This document shows positions 24,367 through 38,200 of a DNA stretch of 64,000 nucleotides, piece by piece. Numbering within the stretch: the first letter of the stretch is position 1; the number at the start of each line of letters is the position of its first letter. A model generated the notes under the pieces. That model was given only the letters and a program-made list of their open reading frames with translations. It ran no database searches and was not told where the DNA came from. The DNA lies in NCBI GenBank assembly GCA_964036275.1, contig OZ038435.1, forward strand, positions 11,819,634 through 11,883,633, in the 5' to 3' direction. The position numbers were made by a program, and so were the translations under genes. The DNA is from Litoditis marina. Taxonomy: Eukaryota > Nematoda > Chromadorea > Rhabditida > Rhabditidae.

Positions 24367-24482
24367 AAAGAAGGGGAGATTTACAGTTCACACTGTAGGA
24401 GTACATATAAATGATTTATAACTATCGCGATGTTCGAAAGAAAGCTTATCGTTCTCACTGAAGTCTATTCAAAGAGTTTTAG

Positions 24483-24539
24483 GGCATTTGCGACTTTTTC
24501 GAGGAAAGTTCAATGGGAAAAGCGTTGGCGTCAGAGAGC
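24483..24539 (+). pseudogene. Relic of an ABCG linker exon, unit 2
   Basis: Same relic as at 6139-6195, 120 bases downstream of the copy B stop codon; no difference seen. Confidence 0.55.
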
Positions 24540-24806
24540 TCTTGGAAGCATGGAAAGATTAGGAAAGGAAGAAAGAAAGTCATCGATTGGTGAAACGAAC
24601 TATAATTGCTCGGCTTTTCATAATTAGCAACCTAGTGCACTCTATTATAATAGTTTAGTATCGCTGAGACCACTTTTTCATAATTGTGATCCAACTTACC
24701 GCCAATATCATTTGATGAGGGTTGAAGGAAGACTCATCTCCTCTGGAAATGCAAATTCGAGGAATCCAAATTGAATAATTATTGGAAGTTGTAGAGGAAA
24801 GCTACA

Positions 24807-25396
24807 TCGTTCCACAGAACGAAGCTCCGTTCTGTGGAACGAAAGGCCGTTCCACGGGTTGTTCGTACTGGAGAAAGATGGATAATCTCGTCTTTGAGAA
24901 AAAATCTTATAATTGAACTGAATTGTAGATGAAACAATAAGTTTCGATCCGAATAATTTCTTTTTGCAAATTTTCACTTTTCCGAGTAAGAACTTTGCTA
25001 AAAACTTAGAGAATTCAGTAAAAAAATATTTTATATAAAGAATGAAAAGAAGAACTTAGAACAAGTCTGTGAATGTATTTTATGTGAGTTTCATCGATGG
25101 TCATAGAGAATCACCGCCTAAACCTAGGAAGTCAAAGTTTAGAAGATTGGTTTGATGTTCAGCCCGTTGGGGCGATAATTGGCAGGTAATTAGGCCAGAG
25201 TGCCACTAAAATACATATATTCGCTCAAAGTCAATCAAAAGGTTTGAGAAGAAAAATGTTGCGTTAAAATACGATCTCATATAGTTTCAAGAAGTTTGGC
25301 GGTCATAACTAATAAAAAAATCGAATAATTTGTTTTGCGTACTACCCTGGGATGTGGATTCGTTCCACAGAACGAAGCTTCGTTCCTGAGAACGAA
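24807..25396. repeat. CGTTCCACAGAACG palindromes outside the satellite (unit 2)
   Basis: Copy of 6463-7052; both inverted repeats are intact. Confidence 0.75.
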
Positions 25397-25693
25397 ATTT
25401 TGGTCGAGATTTGAGCGGTCCAATTGAAAAAATGGACTTGCGTACCATAACGAGTGTGAATATTAGAAAGTTGTGGATTTGGTTTAAACGAAGTATGGGT
25501 GGCTTCTAATGATAAATACAAGTGTTTTAGTCGTACTTTCGACCACAATCTATTTTTTTAATTTATCTAAAAAAATTGTGAATATGAAATTATAGAAATC
25601 GACAAACAAGGAAGAAGTTCTCAAATCGTGAATGCTTTGTGCAGTCGTGAAATAGAGAGCAGAAAAGAGAGCGGGGATGGTGGAAAATAATAC

Positions 25694-26349
25694 ATACTTT
25701 CACACAGCAGAATTTAGGGATACAGTATCAGAATTTCGGGATACAGTATACTGTAGACGATGTGCATATAGATTTGACTATATCTCCTGTTTTTTCTAGT
25801 TGGGACAGAGCTAATGGATGAACTTCTCCGTGTCAGTTTTCTTTTTTGTATTTGTACACAGCCCAATTCAGGTATACAGTATACTGTAGACATTCACATG
25901 GATTTGACTATAGGTTCGGTTTTTTTTCAGTGTTTTTTTCCGAATAAATGGTGAATTGCTTATTCTGATTTTTTTATTAATTCACAGCTCAATGAAGGTA
26001 CACTGTATAGTGAAGACTTTCATACACAGCAGAATTAATGTCTACAGTATACTGTAGACATTCAGATGGATTTGACTATAAGTTCGGTTTTTTCCAGTGT
26101 TTTTTCCAAATAAATGGTGAACTGCTTTTTCTTATTTTCTATTTATTCACAGCTGAATGAAGGTACACTGTTTAGTGTAGACTTTTTTAGTCATCAGAGT
26201 TCAGGTTTACCATTTACTGTGAACATTCGAATAGATTTGACTATAACTATGTTTTTTCTATTGCAGTCAGAGATCTGGTGGTACTGGTGGCTGTAACATT
26301 TCTACTTTCCACTCATACACAGCATAAATTAGGTTATACAGTATAGGTT
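25694..26349. repeat. TACAGTATACTGTA palindrome cluster (unit 2)
   Basis: Copy of 7350-8005, with the perfect 26-base palindrome at 26037-26062. Confidence 0.7.
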
Positions 26350-26985
26350 ATGTAAAACCAATTTTGATTGTATACGTTTGAATGATACACATTGTTACCC
26401 ATGTTACAAGAAATTATGCTTCTAATTACTAAACTCAATCGATTCACATTTTATATTCACTCAATTTCGCATCTGTGCTAAACAGTACAGCACTCTGTTT
26501 CTCAAACAGTAACTTCTCATTGAATTAATTTGAGAAAATGGTTTGACCTCAAAATATCTTCTACCTTCTCCTACTCTGAAGTTTCGTCCCCTTGATATTC
26601 AGAAATTAAACGTCATTCGTACATTTCGAATTTCATAAATTTACATAAATCTTTTTGCTAAACATAACATTCACTAAATATCAGTGGTGCTATTAAAGTC
26701 TGGCACCCAAATGGGATAATAAAAATCGATGTAGCTGACCTCATGTAGAGAACACCCGAATTTTTAACGTTATATTTACTTTTTTGTCGTATTACCCACT
26801 GAGATTTTAATCATAGATTAAGTGTAGAGAGATCTTGCCACTGTGAATGGAAAACCCAACCACTAGTAGTTTTCACATGGTAGTGCTCTCAACCACTTCC
26901 AAGGTCCTCCGTACCTCGAAAACAATAACCTGTTTTTGAAACAACTACTGACTGGGGGATGTATAGGCCTGCCTCCCCCTGGTGA

Positions 26986-29166
26986 ATAAGGCCTTTTAAC
27001 CCTCCTCACAACAACCAAACCAATTGCCATAATTCCTGGTATAGATCTGCTACCAAGAGTAGGAATCAAAATTATATTGTTCCCACCCTGTTTTCAAATG
27101 AAGAAGGTAGAAGGTGTAATCGGGGCAACTGTAGAATTTGTGATCTAATTAATTTCAAATCTACTAGTATTTGTACCGTTACACGTAATGTGTACACAAC
27201 CAACAAACCAAAGGAGGTTAACTGCAATACCAAAAATGTTATTTATATGATAACCTGTGGCACATGTTCCTCACAATACGTGGGAGAAACTAATCAAAGT
27301 TTAAGAAATAGGATGAATCAGCATTTGCTTTCATTTAAAAAATCTAATTTGAATACTTTTGTATCTAAACATTTTTTAGAAACAGGGCATGATCCCAATA
27401 ATGTTAGAATTGACATTTTAGATCATGTAAACGATAGTAATCAATCACCAAAGTCAATGTTGCGTGACCAAGAGTTACTTTGGATTAAAATTATGCTCAC
27501 TTGTTACCCACTTGGTCTGAATGACCAGATAAAAGGTTTTGGTAATATTTCAAACAACACCAACCCATTGTCAAAAAATTCCCATCCTTATTTTGTTCTG
27601 TCGACTCCAATCAAAAGAAGTAGTCATGGAAGAAAACGTAGATCACGTAAACTACAAAAGGTACATCGAACGGAAGATGATCTTTTGGATATTTTACAAG
27701 GAATGAACGGTCGTGAATTATACATTTTATCTCGTTCTTTAACCAATATTGAAAAGAACATTCTCACAAATCTTGCATGCTCGAATGATTTCGAGAACCT
27801 CGCTTTCAATATGAAGTATAAGATATACAGCCTCATGAGCAATCATTTTTGGGAGAAAAGTTCGGTCGTGAAAAAGACCCCTACACTAAGTATCAAACTG
27901 GATTTCATTTCTAAAAAACTAGAGAGAATTCATTTACCCAGTCTCATAAACAACAGTAAAATTAAAAATTTGTTGAAGGATATCACCTCAGTGAACGATG
28001 CTTTCATTCGAACTATCTATACTTATGATGAACCAATTTCATTGAAAATTTTCAATTATAATAAATTTCTCCGAGATATAGATGACTACAAGAAACATCT
28101 CATTCTTTCTAATGATTGTGAATGTGTACTCTCTCGTAATTCAACTTTTGTTGATCCAACAGATAGACATATTTGCACTGGTGACCTCAATATCATAGAA
28201 AACACTCGTTTACGCAAAGTACTATCATTGGGAACTAAATACCGTACACATAACACAACAACTACCGCGGACTTTGTTCAATTAGCTATGTCAGCCAAAC
28301 ATAAGATATTAGAACATTTGAAAAAGAAGTTCAAACCTACGCAAGAGAAACTTGCTGATTTCAGTTCTCTATTTGACACCGAAGTTATTGATAAAGTTCA
28401 CCCTCGTTCGAATTTGTGTAACCTTGAAGAAAAAGAAGAATTAATCCTCTCCGCTGAAGATTTTTCAGATATCAAGAATTTGAAAGCAAAATACATTATT
28501 ACCTGTGTGGACAAAGCTTCTAGCAATTATGCACTTATATGCCCGAAATTCTATCTCCAACAAATGGAGAATGAAATGAGTAGAAATAATCTCAATAATG
28601 TTACCTATGAACTTTCTAATCTTAACATACAACATGTACTCGAGAGACACAAGCGAATTCATAACTCACTCAATCTCAAAAACTCTGAAGATAATATCAG
28701 TTTACCTCTAATATATGGTATACCGAAAATGCATAAACAACCTATAAAATTTCGGTTCATAAGTGGAGCCAAACATAGCAGTTTAAAATCACTTTCTGTT
28801 ACTCTACAAATCATTCTTAAACATATTAGAGTGCATTTCAAAAACCTATGCAATGTCATATTTGAAAGAACCGGTGTCAAGATGTTTTGGGCCGTTGATA
28901 ATAGTTTCACAGTAGTTAAAGCTATTCTGAAAATTATACCAAACTCGGACACCCGAATATTTTCAGCAGACTTCACCAGTTTATTTACAAATTTACCACA
29001 CAGTGTGGTTAAATCAAGCATGTATGGACTATTGGAGATTTGTATGAAAAACCAAAACTATGTACACATTAACGGTAACTATTGTAATTACTCCTCAAGT
29101 AGTTCAGGAAAAGGAAATTATTATACTAAAAACGAAGTGTTCTATAATGATATGTTCTTTAATTGA
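26986..29166 (+). pseudogene. PLE frame: GIY-YIG, CxC linker, RT up to motif A (unit 2)
   Basis: Reads the same protein as 8642-10822, ending TGA at 29164-29166. Catalytic Asp of motif A is at 28969 and the CEC motif at 28117-28125. Confidence 0.8.
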
Positions 29167-29830
29167 CCATAGCTTTGTTAACTATGCTGGTTCTGTCTAT
29201 CAACAAAAGTTTGGTATCCCACAAGGTGCGAATTGCTCCCCACAAATAGCTGATCTCACGTTATCATTCATGGAGTACAAATTCATGAAGTCAACTATTT
29301 CTTCTGTAGGAAATTTTGTAGCTAGAAAATATAATAACAGTTATAGATATATAGATGATGTTTTGCATATATCTCATCACTGTGAAGATTTCAAAACAAA
29401 TATTCCTCTTATTTATGACCCCACACTCAACTTGGAACCTACTGCAGATATCAAGCTCGAATGTGATTTTCTAGACTTGGATATACGGTTACACCAAAAT
29501 CGTATTCTTACCTCACTTTTCAATAAAACTGATTTATACAAGTTCAAAGTACTTCGTTACCCTAATTTTCATTCCAATATTGACACAAAGTCTGGTTTGA
29601 ATACTATATCTGTAGAAATAATTCGTTTTTCTAGAACTTGTTGTTTGTATACTGACTTCGAGGACAGAATTGTCCAACTAGTTAGTTTCTATAAAATCAA
29701 CTCTTGGCCACTAACAATGTTAGTTAATCGTATATTTAGAGTTCTACACAATAATCCACTCATTAAACGAAAATATGGACTAGTAAAGACCTTTCCCTCT
29801 AGTCTATTAAATAAAATGAGAGATGTCTAA
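29159..29830 (+). pseudogene. PLE frame: RT motifs B to C terminus (unit 2)
   Basis: Same as 10815-11486; YIDD at 29348-29359 and stop at 29828-29830. The frame break relative to 26986-29166 is unchanged. Confidence 0.8.
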
Positions 29831-30016
29831 TATTGATTGACACATATCTGTACCCATTGGGCACGTCCTATCCCACCACTCATTGTCACCTTCCATCTAA
29901 ATAATATTTGGTAGCTGGTTGTATTGTGGACTATTTAAGTTCTCTCTAAAATCTCTTTGCTCTCTTCTAAATTTCTTAAAATAGTTTCACTAGGTTAACT
30001 GAGAACAGGTCATCTA

Positions 30017-30067
30017 CTGATGAGGGCTCCCTGTTTGACATATGGATTGATAATTGCCCGAAATGTC
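30017..30067 (+). ncRNA. Hammerhead-like motif (unit 2)
   Basis: Unchanged copy of the motif at 11673-11723. Confidence 0.4.
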
Positions 30068-30831
30068 GAGGTAACTAAAGATTGTAATAGGCAATCTAGG
30101 AATTTGCATTTTCTCTTGCATTTTGCATTTTTGCACGCTCTTATTTCTCCTCTATCCTATTTGTATCCAGTTGCATCATGGACTCTATAGCCGATAAATA
30201 CAATAGGTTTGAATCCCGTAAAGTTTTAGATTACAAAACTTGACATTATTTGATTTTATTTAAACGTAATTCTATTGAACTAATGAAACTCAATACTGTC
30301 GGCATTCATATGAATGTGGCAACAGAGGAAAATAATAGGCATACAGATCTCTGTCAATTCAGAGAAGTTCTTTTCATACATAGCAGAAAATTAGGTATAC
30401 AGTATTCTGTGGTCATACATTGGGCATGCCTATTATTACGGTTTTCTTCGTAAACGTAATTGTGAAGTGTATTGTATTCTTTTGCTTTGTGTGTAGTACG
30501 CATTTTAATCATTCTTTCATTCAAATACTGGTTCAATAATCATCGACAAACACAACATAATTAGTATTAGAGAGAGAACACAATGACTGACCTAGCCCTT
30601 GGTATGTTAAGTTGTTGAAATAGTCCGACACATTTTTGCCAATATGGTCGGTTTTCCGACTGACAATCATAATTTTTTTTGTAAGGAAGTGGTAGTGGCG
30701 AAAAAACCAAGTAATTGTAATACAATGAGAAAAAGTATGACAAATATAAAGAAGTGGTAGGAGGAGAGGCTAAACGTTGCGTGCTCAACTCTTACTCTGC
30801 CGCTTCTTTTCATGTGATGCGTCATGTTCTT

Positions 30832-30893
30832 TTCAGCAATATTTCAACTTTCAAGAATGTTTCAACTTTCAGTAATATTTGAACCTTCAGCAA
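30832..30893. repeat. 18-bp minisatellite (unit 2)
   Basis: Copy of 12488-12549 with the same number of units. Confidence 0.7.
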
Positions 30894-31004
30894 CTGTGAT
30901 TCACTCATTGCGATTTCAATTGATTAAATTACATCGAAACAACTTACTTCTTCATAGCTAGTGAATTGAATATGATCAACCACTGATTAGTTAGGAGCAA
31001 ACAC

Positions 31005-31186
31005 CCAACGGAAAGGCTGGAAAGTACTGTATATCCTACTTTCCGCTGTGTACGCACAGATGTCTTTGATTCCAAAGCTTGTCGACTATATACTCTAATA
31101 GAGCAGTGATTAACGCCCTTCTACCAAACCTCTGCTCGCAGGTTCGATTCCGAGGGGAGACCGAAGTTTATAAATTCGGCACTCAC
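31005..31186 (+). repeat. tRNA-like dispersed element, member 3 (unit 2)
   Basis: Copy of 12661-12842 between the retroelement and the satellite of unit 2. Confidence 0.6.
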
Positions 31187-31340
31187 TTTACCTAGTTTGT
31201 AATGTAGTTTGCTCTCCTATAAGCAAGCTTGAACGTGTAACTGACAAATCCGAGATGTGATGTTCCAGTTATTGATGAGAATTTACAACACAATATTCTT
31301 GCATTCTTTCTGCCCGACAGTACAGTGCGGTCTGTTTCAG

Positions 31341-31496
31341 GTGCTACGGAAAGCTGCTGATTGTGTGAGTGCTCGGCAACGTGGAAGTCATTTCGACTGT
31401 CGAGATGTTCCAAAACCCAGGACTGTGGGAGAATTCGAGCAAGCAGATTCGTTTCTGACAAACATGCGGAAAATGGGAACTCCAATGATACATCAG
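31341..31496 (+). CDS. Orphan exon-like segment (unit 2)
   Basis: Unchanged copy of the segment at 12997-13152; frame and both splice borders are kept. Confidence 0.4.
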
Positions 31497-31705
31497 GTCA
31501 GAAAACACAAAATCATTACTGAGTACTGTGTTTACACTATTTTCATTGTTTGGTTAGAGTTTAACTGCTGTACTGTAAATTATACTGCTCGTTAGTTAAG
31601 GGCTAAGAATAGTTTGTTTTGTTTAACACTTCACATGTAAGACTTATGAAACTCTCTCTTCTTTTGAGAAAGAAACAACCTCAACCGCGTTCAATTACGC
31701 TTTTC

Positions 31706-34693
31706 TGTTAAATATGACGTAACAGTCAATGTTGAAAATCTCACGTGATTTAGTGACCTTTTATTGACCCTAGTTGTTTTTCGTTCTACAGAACGAACTA
31801 AGTAGTGGTTTAAGATAAGTTAGGGTATTGTTACTGTTCAGTATGATGTAAAATGTTCACATTGCGATTTTCACGTAAGTTACTGACGTTCAATTGACTT
31901 CAGCATGTCTTCGTTCCACAGAACGAAGGGTTCGGAAATTGAATGTTCAGCGGACTGAGTAGTGGTTCAAGATAAGTTAGGGTATTGTTACTGTTCAGTA
32001 TGATGTAAAAACGTCACATTGCGATTTTCACGTAAGTTACTGACGTTCAATTGACTTCAGCATGTCTTCGTTCCACAGAACGAAGGGTTCGGAAATTGAA
32101 TGTTCAGCGGACTGAGTAGTGGTTCAAGATAAGTTAGGGTATTGTTACTGTTCAGTATGATGTAAAATGTTCACATTGCAATTTTCACGTGAGTTACTGA
32201 CGTTTAATTGACCTCAGCATGTCTTCGTTCCACAGAACGAAGGGTTCGGAAATTGAATGTTCAGCGGACTGAGTAGTGGTTCAAGATAAGTTAGGGTATT
32301 GTTACTGTTCAGTATGATGTAAAATGTTCACATTGCGATTTTCACGTGAGTTACTGACGTTTAATTGACCTCAGCATGTCTTCGTTCCACAGAACGAAGG
32401 GTTCGGAAATTGAATGTTCAGCGGACTGAGTAGTGGTTCAAGATAAGTTAGGGTATTGTTACTGTTCAGTATGATGTAAAAACGTCACATTGAGATTTTC
32501 ACGTAAGTTACTGACGTTTAATTGACCTCAGCATGTCTTCGTTCCACAGAACGAAGGGTTCGGAAATTGAATGTTCAGCGGACTGAGTAGTGGTTCAAGA
32601 TAAGTTAGGGTATTGTTACTGTTCAGTATGATGTAAAATGTTCACATTGCGATTTTCACGTGAGTTACTGACGTTTAATTGACCTCAGCATGTCTTCGTT
32701 CCACAGAACGAAGGGTTCGGAAATTGAATGTTCAGCGGACTGAGTAGTGGTTCAAGATAAGTTAGGGTATTGTTACTGTTCAGTATGATGTAAAATGTTC
32801 ACATTGCAATTTTCACGTGAGTTACTGACGTTTAATTGACCTCAGCATGTCTTCGTTCCACAGAACGAAGGGTTCGGAAATTGAATGTTCAGCGGACTGA
32901 GTAGTGGTTCAAGATAAGTTAGGGTATTGTTACTGTTCAGTATGATGTAAAATGTTCACATTGCGATTTTCACGTGAGTTACTGACGTTTAATTGACCTC
33001 AGCATGTCTTCGTTCCACAGAACGAAGGGTTCGGAAATTGAATGTTCAGCGGACTGAGTAGTGGTTCAAGATAAGTTAGGGTATTGTTACTGTTCAGTAT
33101 GATGTAAAAACGTCACATTGAGATTTTCACGTAAGTTACTGACGTTTAATTGACCTCAGCATGTCTTCGTTCCACAGAACGAAGGGTTCGGAAATTGAAT
33201 GTTCAGCGGACTGAGTAGTAGTTTAAGATAAGTTAGGGTATTCTTACTGTTCAGTAGGATGTAAAAACGTCACATTGCGATTTTCACGTAAGTTACTGAC
33301 GTTCAATTGACCTCAGCATGTCTTCGTTCCACAGAACGAAGGGTTCGGAAATTGAATGTTCAGCGGACTGAGTAGTGGTTCAAGATAAGTTAGGGTATTG
33401 TTACTGTTTAGTATGATGTGAAAAGGTCACATTGCGATTTTCACGTAAGTTACTGACGTTTAATTGACCTCAGCATGTCTTCGTTCCACAGAACGAAGGG
33501 TTCGGAAATTGAATGTTCAGCGGACTGAGTAGTGGTTCAAGATAAGTTAGGGTATTGTTACTGTTTAGTATGATGTGAAAAGGTCACATTGCGATTTTCA
33601 CGTAAGTTACTGACGTTTAATTGACCTCAGCATGTCTTCGTTCCACAGAACGAAGGGTTCGGAAATTGAATGTTCTGCGGACTGAGTAGTGGTTTAAGAT
33701 GAGTTAGGGTATTGTTACTGTTCAGTATGATGTAAAATGTTCACATTGCGATTTTCACGTGAGTTACTGACGTTTAATTGACCTCAGCATGTCTTCGTTC
33801 CACAGAACGATGGGTTCGGAAATTAAATGTCCAGCGGACTAATTAGTGGTTTGAACCAAGTTAGGGTATTGTTACTGTTCAGTAGGATGTGAAAAGGTCA
33901 CATCGCGATTTTCACGTAAGTTACTGACGTTCAATTGACCTCAGCATGTCTTCGTTCCACAGAACGAAGGGTTCGGAAATTAAATGTCCAGCGGACTGAG
34001 TAGTGGTTTAAGATAAGTTAGGGTATTGTTACTGTTCAGTAGGATGTGAAAAGGTCACATTGCGATTTTCACGTAAGTTACTGACGTTCAATTGACCTCA
34101 GCATGTCTTCGTTCCACAGAACGAAGGGTTCGGAAATTAAATGTCCAGCGGACTAATTTGTGGTTTGAACCAAGTTAGGGTATTGTTACTGTTCAGTAGG
34201 ATGTGAAAAGGTCACATCGCAATTTTCACGTAAGTTACTGACGTTCAATTGACCTCAGCATGTCTTCGTTCCACAGAACGAAGGGTTCGGAAATTAAATG
34301 TCCAGCGGACTAATTAGTGGTTTGAACCAAGTTAGGGTATTGTTACTGTTCAGTAGGATGTGAAAAGGTCACATCGCGATTTTCACGTAAGTTACTGACG
34401 TTCAATTGACCTCAGCATGTCTTCGTTCCACAAAACGAAGGGTTCGGAAATTAAATGTCCAGCGGACTAATTAGTGGTTTGAACCAAGTTAGGGTATTGT
34501 TACTGTTCAGTAGGATGTGAAAAGGTCACATCGCGATTTTCACGTAAGTTACTGACGTTCAATTGACCTCAGCATGTCTTCGTTCCACAGAACGAAGGGT
34601 TCGGAAATTGAATGTTCAGCGGACTGAGTAGTGGTTTAAGATAAGTTAGGGTATTGTTACTGTTCAGTAGGATGTGAAAAGGTCACATCGCGA
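31706..34693. repeat. 157-bp satellite array, about 18.5 monomers (unit 2)
   Basis: Same length, monomer order and edges as 13362-16349. Confidence 0.97.
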
Positions 34694-35213
34694 ATGTAAG
34701 TAATTGCAATCTGCAATGTAAGTAATTTTTGAAAGATAAAAAAAGTCATTAATTCTGTTTTGAAATGAAAGTTTATACCTTACGTACAGGAAGTTCAAAA
34801 AACCACATTATAACGGAGCAAAATAGAAGCCAACAGGATTTGGGTTACTGTAATGCAGCAATCTTTAATCTATCACTGCTTTGTAGTTTTCATGATATTT
34901 AGAAATCTTTTGTCAAAGATTTCATATTGGTAATTTTGGCCACGTTTTGAATATGGTTTCGTAATTTTATGGACATTTTGAAAATTTTGTACGTAGGTGA
35001 ACTCGGTGGTGTATGTACGTGCGCGTGGTCGCGCCGCATTCTCGAGAACACGGAGCAAGACAAGAATTTGACACCTATATGAAAGCTTTTGGTTTTTCAA
35101 TGTGAACAGTATCGACAGCTTAAACCTCCAAATTAAAGAGGAACGGTCCCTTTAATGCTCTTTAATTTATGTCGCGTTCATTGTTGCGAAGATTTTTTTC
35201 ACTTTACTTCCAG

Positions 35214-38200
35214 ATACTGAACACTCTGATAAAGGCGACCGTTCGCGCACTTCCTCAGATTTGGTGAGAACTTTTTGACTATTTCTCTCTCTGAAATTTT
35301 CAAAGGAAACAGTGAGCTTTCCTGGCTCTATGTTTCGTCGAACATAAATTGATTTCTTTAAATGCCAACTTGAAATCGAGTCCCTACATAGCGTGAAAAA
35401 GTAGCAACAACTAAATCTTCATCAACTGAATTTCACACAGATAGAGAATGAATAAGATTTCACGATAATAAATCGTAATCACGTACTGTAACAAAGTTCG
35501 ACTGCCGCTTAGAAATTTTTTGAAAACATTACCATAATGAAAACCCGCCCCGCCCGGAAATCTTCTTGGCACTTTGCCGAGATCTCAATGAGAATGGTCT
35601 TTTGAACCTTTCTACTGAATATTGGTCTGCTTATTTGTTTCAGGACGAAGAAATGAGCACGCCTTCGATGTTTCTGTCATGGCACAACCTCAATGCATAC
35701 GTGGGTCACTTCTTTTCAACTTGTAGAAGCCGCTAGTATTCCTTGCAGTGTTAGTTCTCAGAGTGGAACTTGAAGTCTAAAATTTTGCATAATGTAACGA
35801 ACGTCATCTTGTTTTACTGTAATTTCTGTCCGATCTTTTACTGACTGAGATATTTTTTTGTAGACTGTTGAGAAAATTTCATCGCGCCGAGACTCGGATT
35901 TGGAGGCCAATTCAGAAAAACCGAAGAAGAAGGTTTTGAATAACGGTAAATATTAATGTTGGTTATGGTTACAAACATTAGAACAAACAGACGGTAAGTC
36001 TTTGAACGACAAAATTCAAAAAGCTCTAGAAAAATTTATAGTTTTGTTGTTCAAGTTGACCCGTCCATCGCCAACCATTCTTACCAGTTTTAACGTGGAC
36101 ACACTCCTCTTATTTTCTCACCGTGTCCCACTTTTTGTTTCAACGATTTATTCACACAAAAACACCTAATATAGTTGTCATTTTATATACAACCGGTACA
36201 ATAATAGAATAATAACCGTTCCAGTATTCGGAACGGCCAGACCGGGCGAGGTGCTGGCCATAATGGGTTCGAGTGGAGCCGGGAAAACATCGTTGCTCAA
36301 CACTCTGACACAGCGAAATACGGGAACTTTGGAAGTAGAGGGCAGTATTCAGGTAGCTGAATTTTCACTAATGGTGTAATATACTTGAATTGAACAGTTT
36401 GCCATGTGCTTTCGAAACTCGCTGATGATTATATTTGTGAACATATACTTTCTATGGTGCAATTTTTAAAGAAAAACGAATGAAAACATTTTTATCGAGA
36501 TGAATGTTTTGAGTGAAAAGAACAAGTTTCGAAAGTCCGAACAATTTCATGTTCTTGTACAATCTACACTACTTTCCAGGTCAACGGAAAACTAGCGGAC
36601 AGTGATTACATGAAGAGAGTGGCAGCCTACGTGCAACAGGATGACATGTTTTTCGGATCTCTAACAGTGGAGGAACACCTTCTGTTCTGTGTGAGTTCAG
36701 TATGTAAATAAATACAGGTTCTGTCAAACGGTTGTGGACAGCGTGCGGTCAAGTTGGTAGGTGATGAGGTGTGGCGAGTGGCGAGCGGCCAGCTCCTCTG
36801 CGTATCTTTGATCTACACACTCTCCAAATAATCCCTGCTGGCAACGTCTGCTGGCAAATAATCAGCAACCGCTCGCCCCGCTTTGCTCAATCCATTGAGC
36901 CCTTTGAACTATTTTTCTCGGTAATCTCACTTCATTGGCTACGAAGCTATGATTCGCGAACTCAGTAGAAGTCTCAATGATAGGATATAAATTCATACAC
37001 AATGAACGGAAAACAAGGGATTGTAGGAAAAGTATTTGGCAATTTACCCGAACGATTAAAATAATACTTATTTCGAAATCTGTGTGGTCTCAACCTTCAC
37101 GTTTCCTTTTTAGGCTCGATTGCGAATGAGCGACAAATTCTCGAGAGAAGCACAGGAACTACGAGTACAGAAGATAATGACAGAGGTATGTAAGTGATGC
37201 ATTTTCGTGTCTTGTCGGAATCGAACCTGCGAGCAAATGATTCGTAGCTGAGCGCTTACCACTACGCTACGAGTATATAGCCGTTAATTTTTGGAATCGA
37301 AGAAATGTGTCCGCACACAGCGAAAATTGAGATAGACAGTACCCTCCTGCCTTCCCGTTGGAAACGACTATCCGCACTTCCTATTCAGTCCAATTCATTT
37401 GTACGTTCACTCGAACATAAAGCATCCTTTCACGAAAAAGTTTCTAGCGTCTTTAAAGGAAACGTATGCAAAAACCATGTTTGCAAGTGACGTTCCACAA
37501 TGGGCTATGTGTTAAGAGTTCGGTTACTTCCGCAAAATGTCCCAATTTCCTTGGCTTGGTTAACTCGATTTAGTTTCTGGACGGTATCAGCTGCACTGGT
37601 TGCAAAAAATGATTTAGACGAATTGTCTTGACATTTCAGTTATGAGCTATGATAAATGAATAGAGAGAAAGGTTTTCTTCCACAACCTCCGCGATAATTT
37701 CGGCCACCTCCCCCCCCCGCAATGGTTTTAACAAAAAACTATTGATGGAGGGGGTAAAAGTTAAATGTGTGGACGCGTAGGGGCTGAAGTTGAATTGAGT
37801 CGACATTGTACAAGCACTTCCACTTGCGTAAGTGGAGTAGAGGGGTGACCGTGAAATGTTACCTGAAAACGGTTGTGCAGTTCAGAATAAAGTCCATTCC
37901 AGTTGGGGCTACGTGACGTGGCTAGTTCCCCAATAGGAACCGCAATGAGACGAGGCATCTCGGGGGGACAGAGGAAACGATTGGCGGTTGCTTCGGAGGT
38001 ATAGTTCACACCATTCCAACTGAGACTCTTACAGTAACCATACAAACCCTCCCAAAGCTGTTGTGGAGCTGAACATTTAGTTCATCAAAAATCCTTCCGT
38101 ATATTTACTGTACCTGAGAACGAGAAGGAGGTGCGAAAATTGTTGATTTTTTCGATCATGATTAAGTGAGAAAAACGGCTTGGAAGTTTCGTAATCCTAC

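Larger units (their letters stand above)
26844..30244 (+). mobile_element. Penelope-like retroelement, Naiad-type, decayed (unit 2)
   Basis: Copy of 8500-11900 carried by the tandem unit rather than a separate insertion: position, flanks and frame breaks match unit 1. Confidence 0.75.
18345..36688 (+). repeat. 18,344-bp tandem unit, copy 2
   Basis: Same content as copy 1 in the same orientation. It shares with copy 3 the A at 19075, the A at 20792 and the T at 21537, where copy 1 differs. I saw no difference between copies 2 and 3 outside the satellite, although I compared by eye. Its satellite has the same monomer order and length as copy 1. Confidence 0.97.
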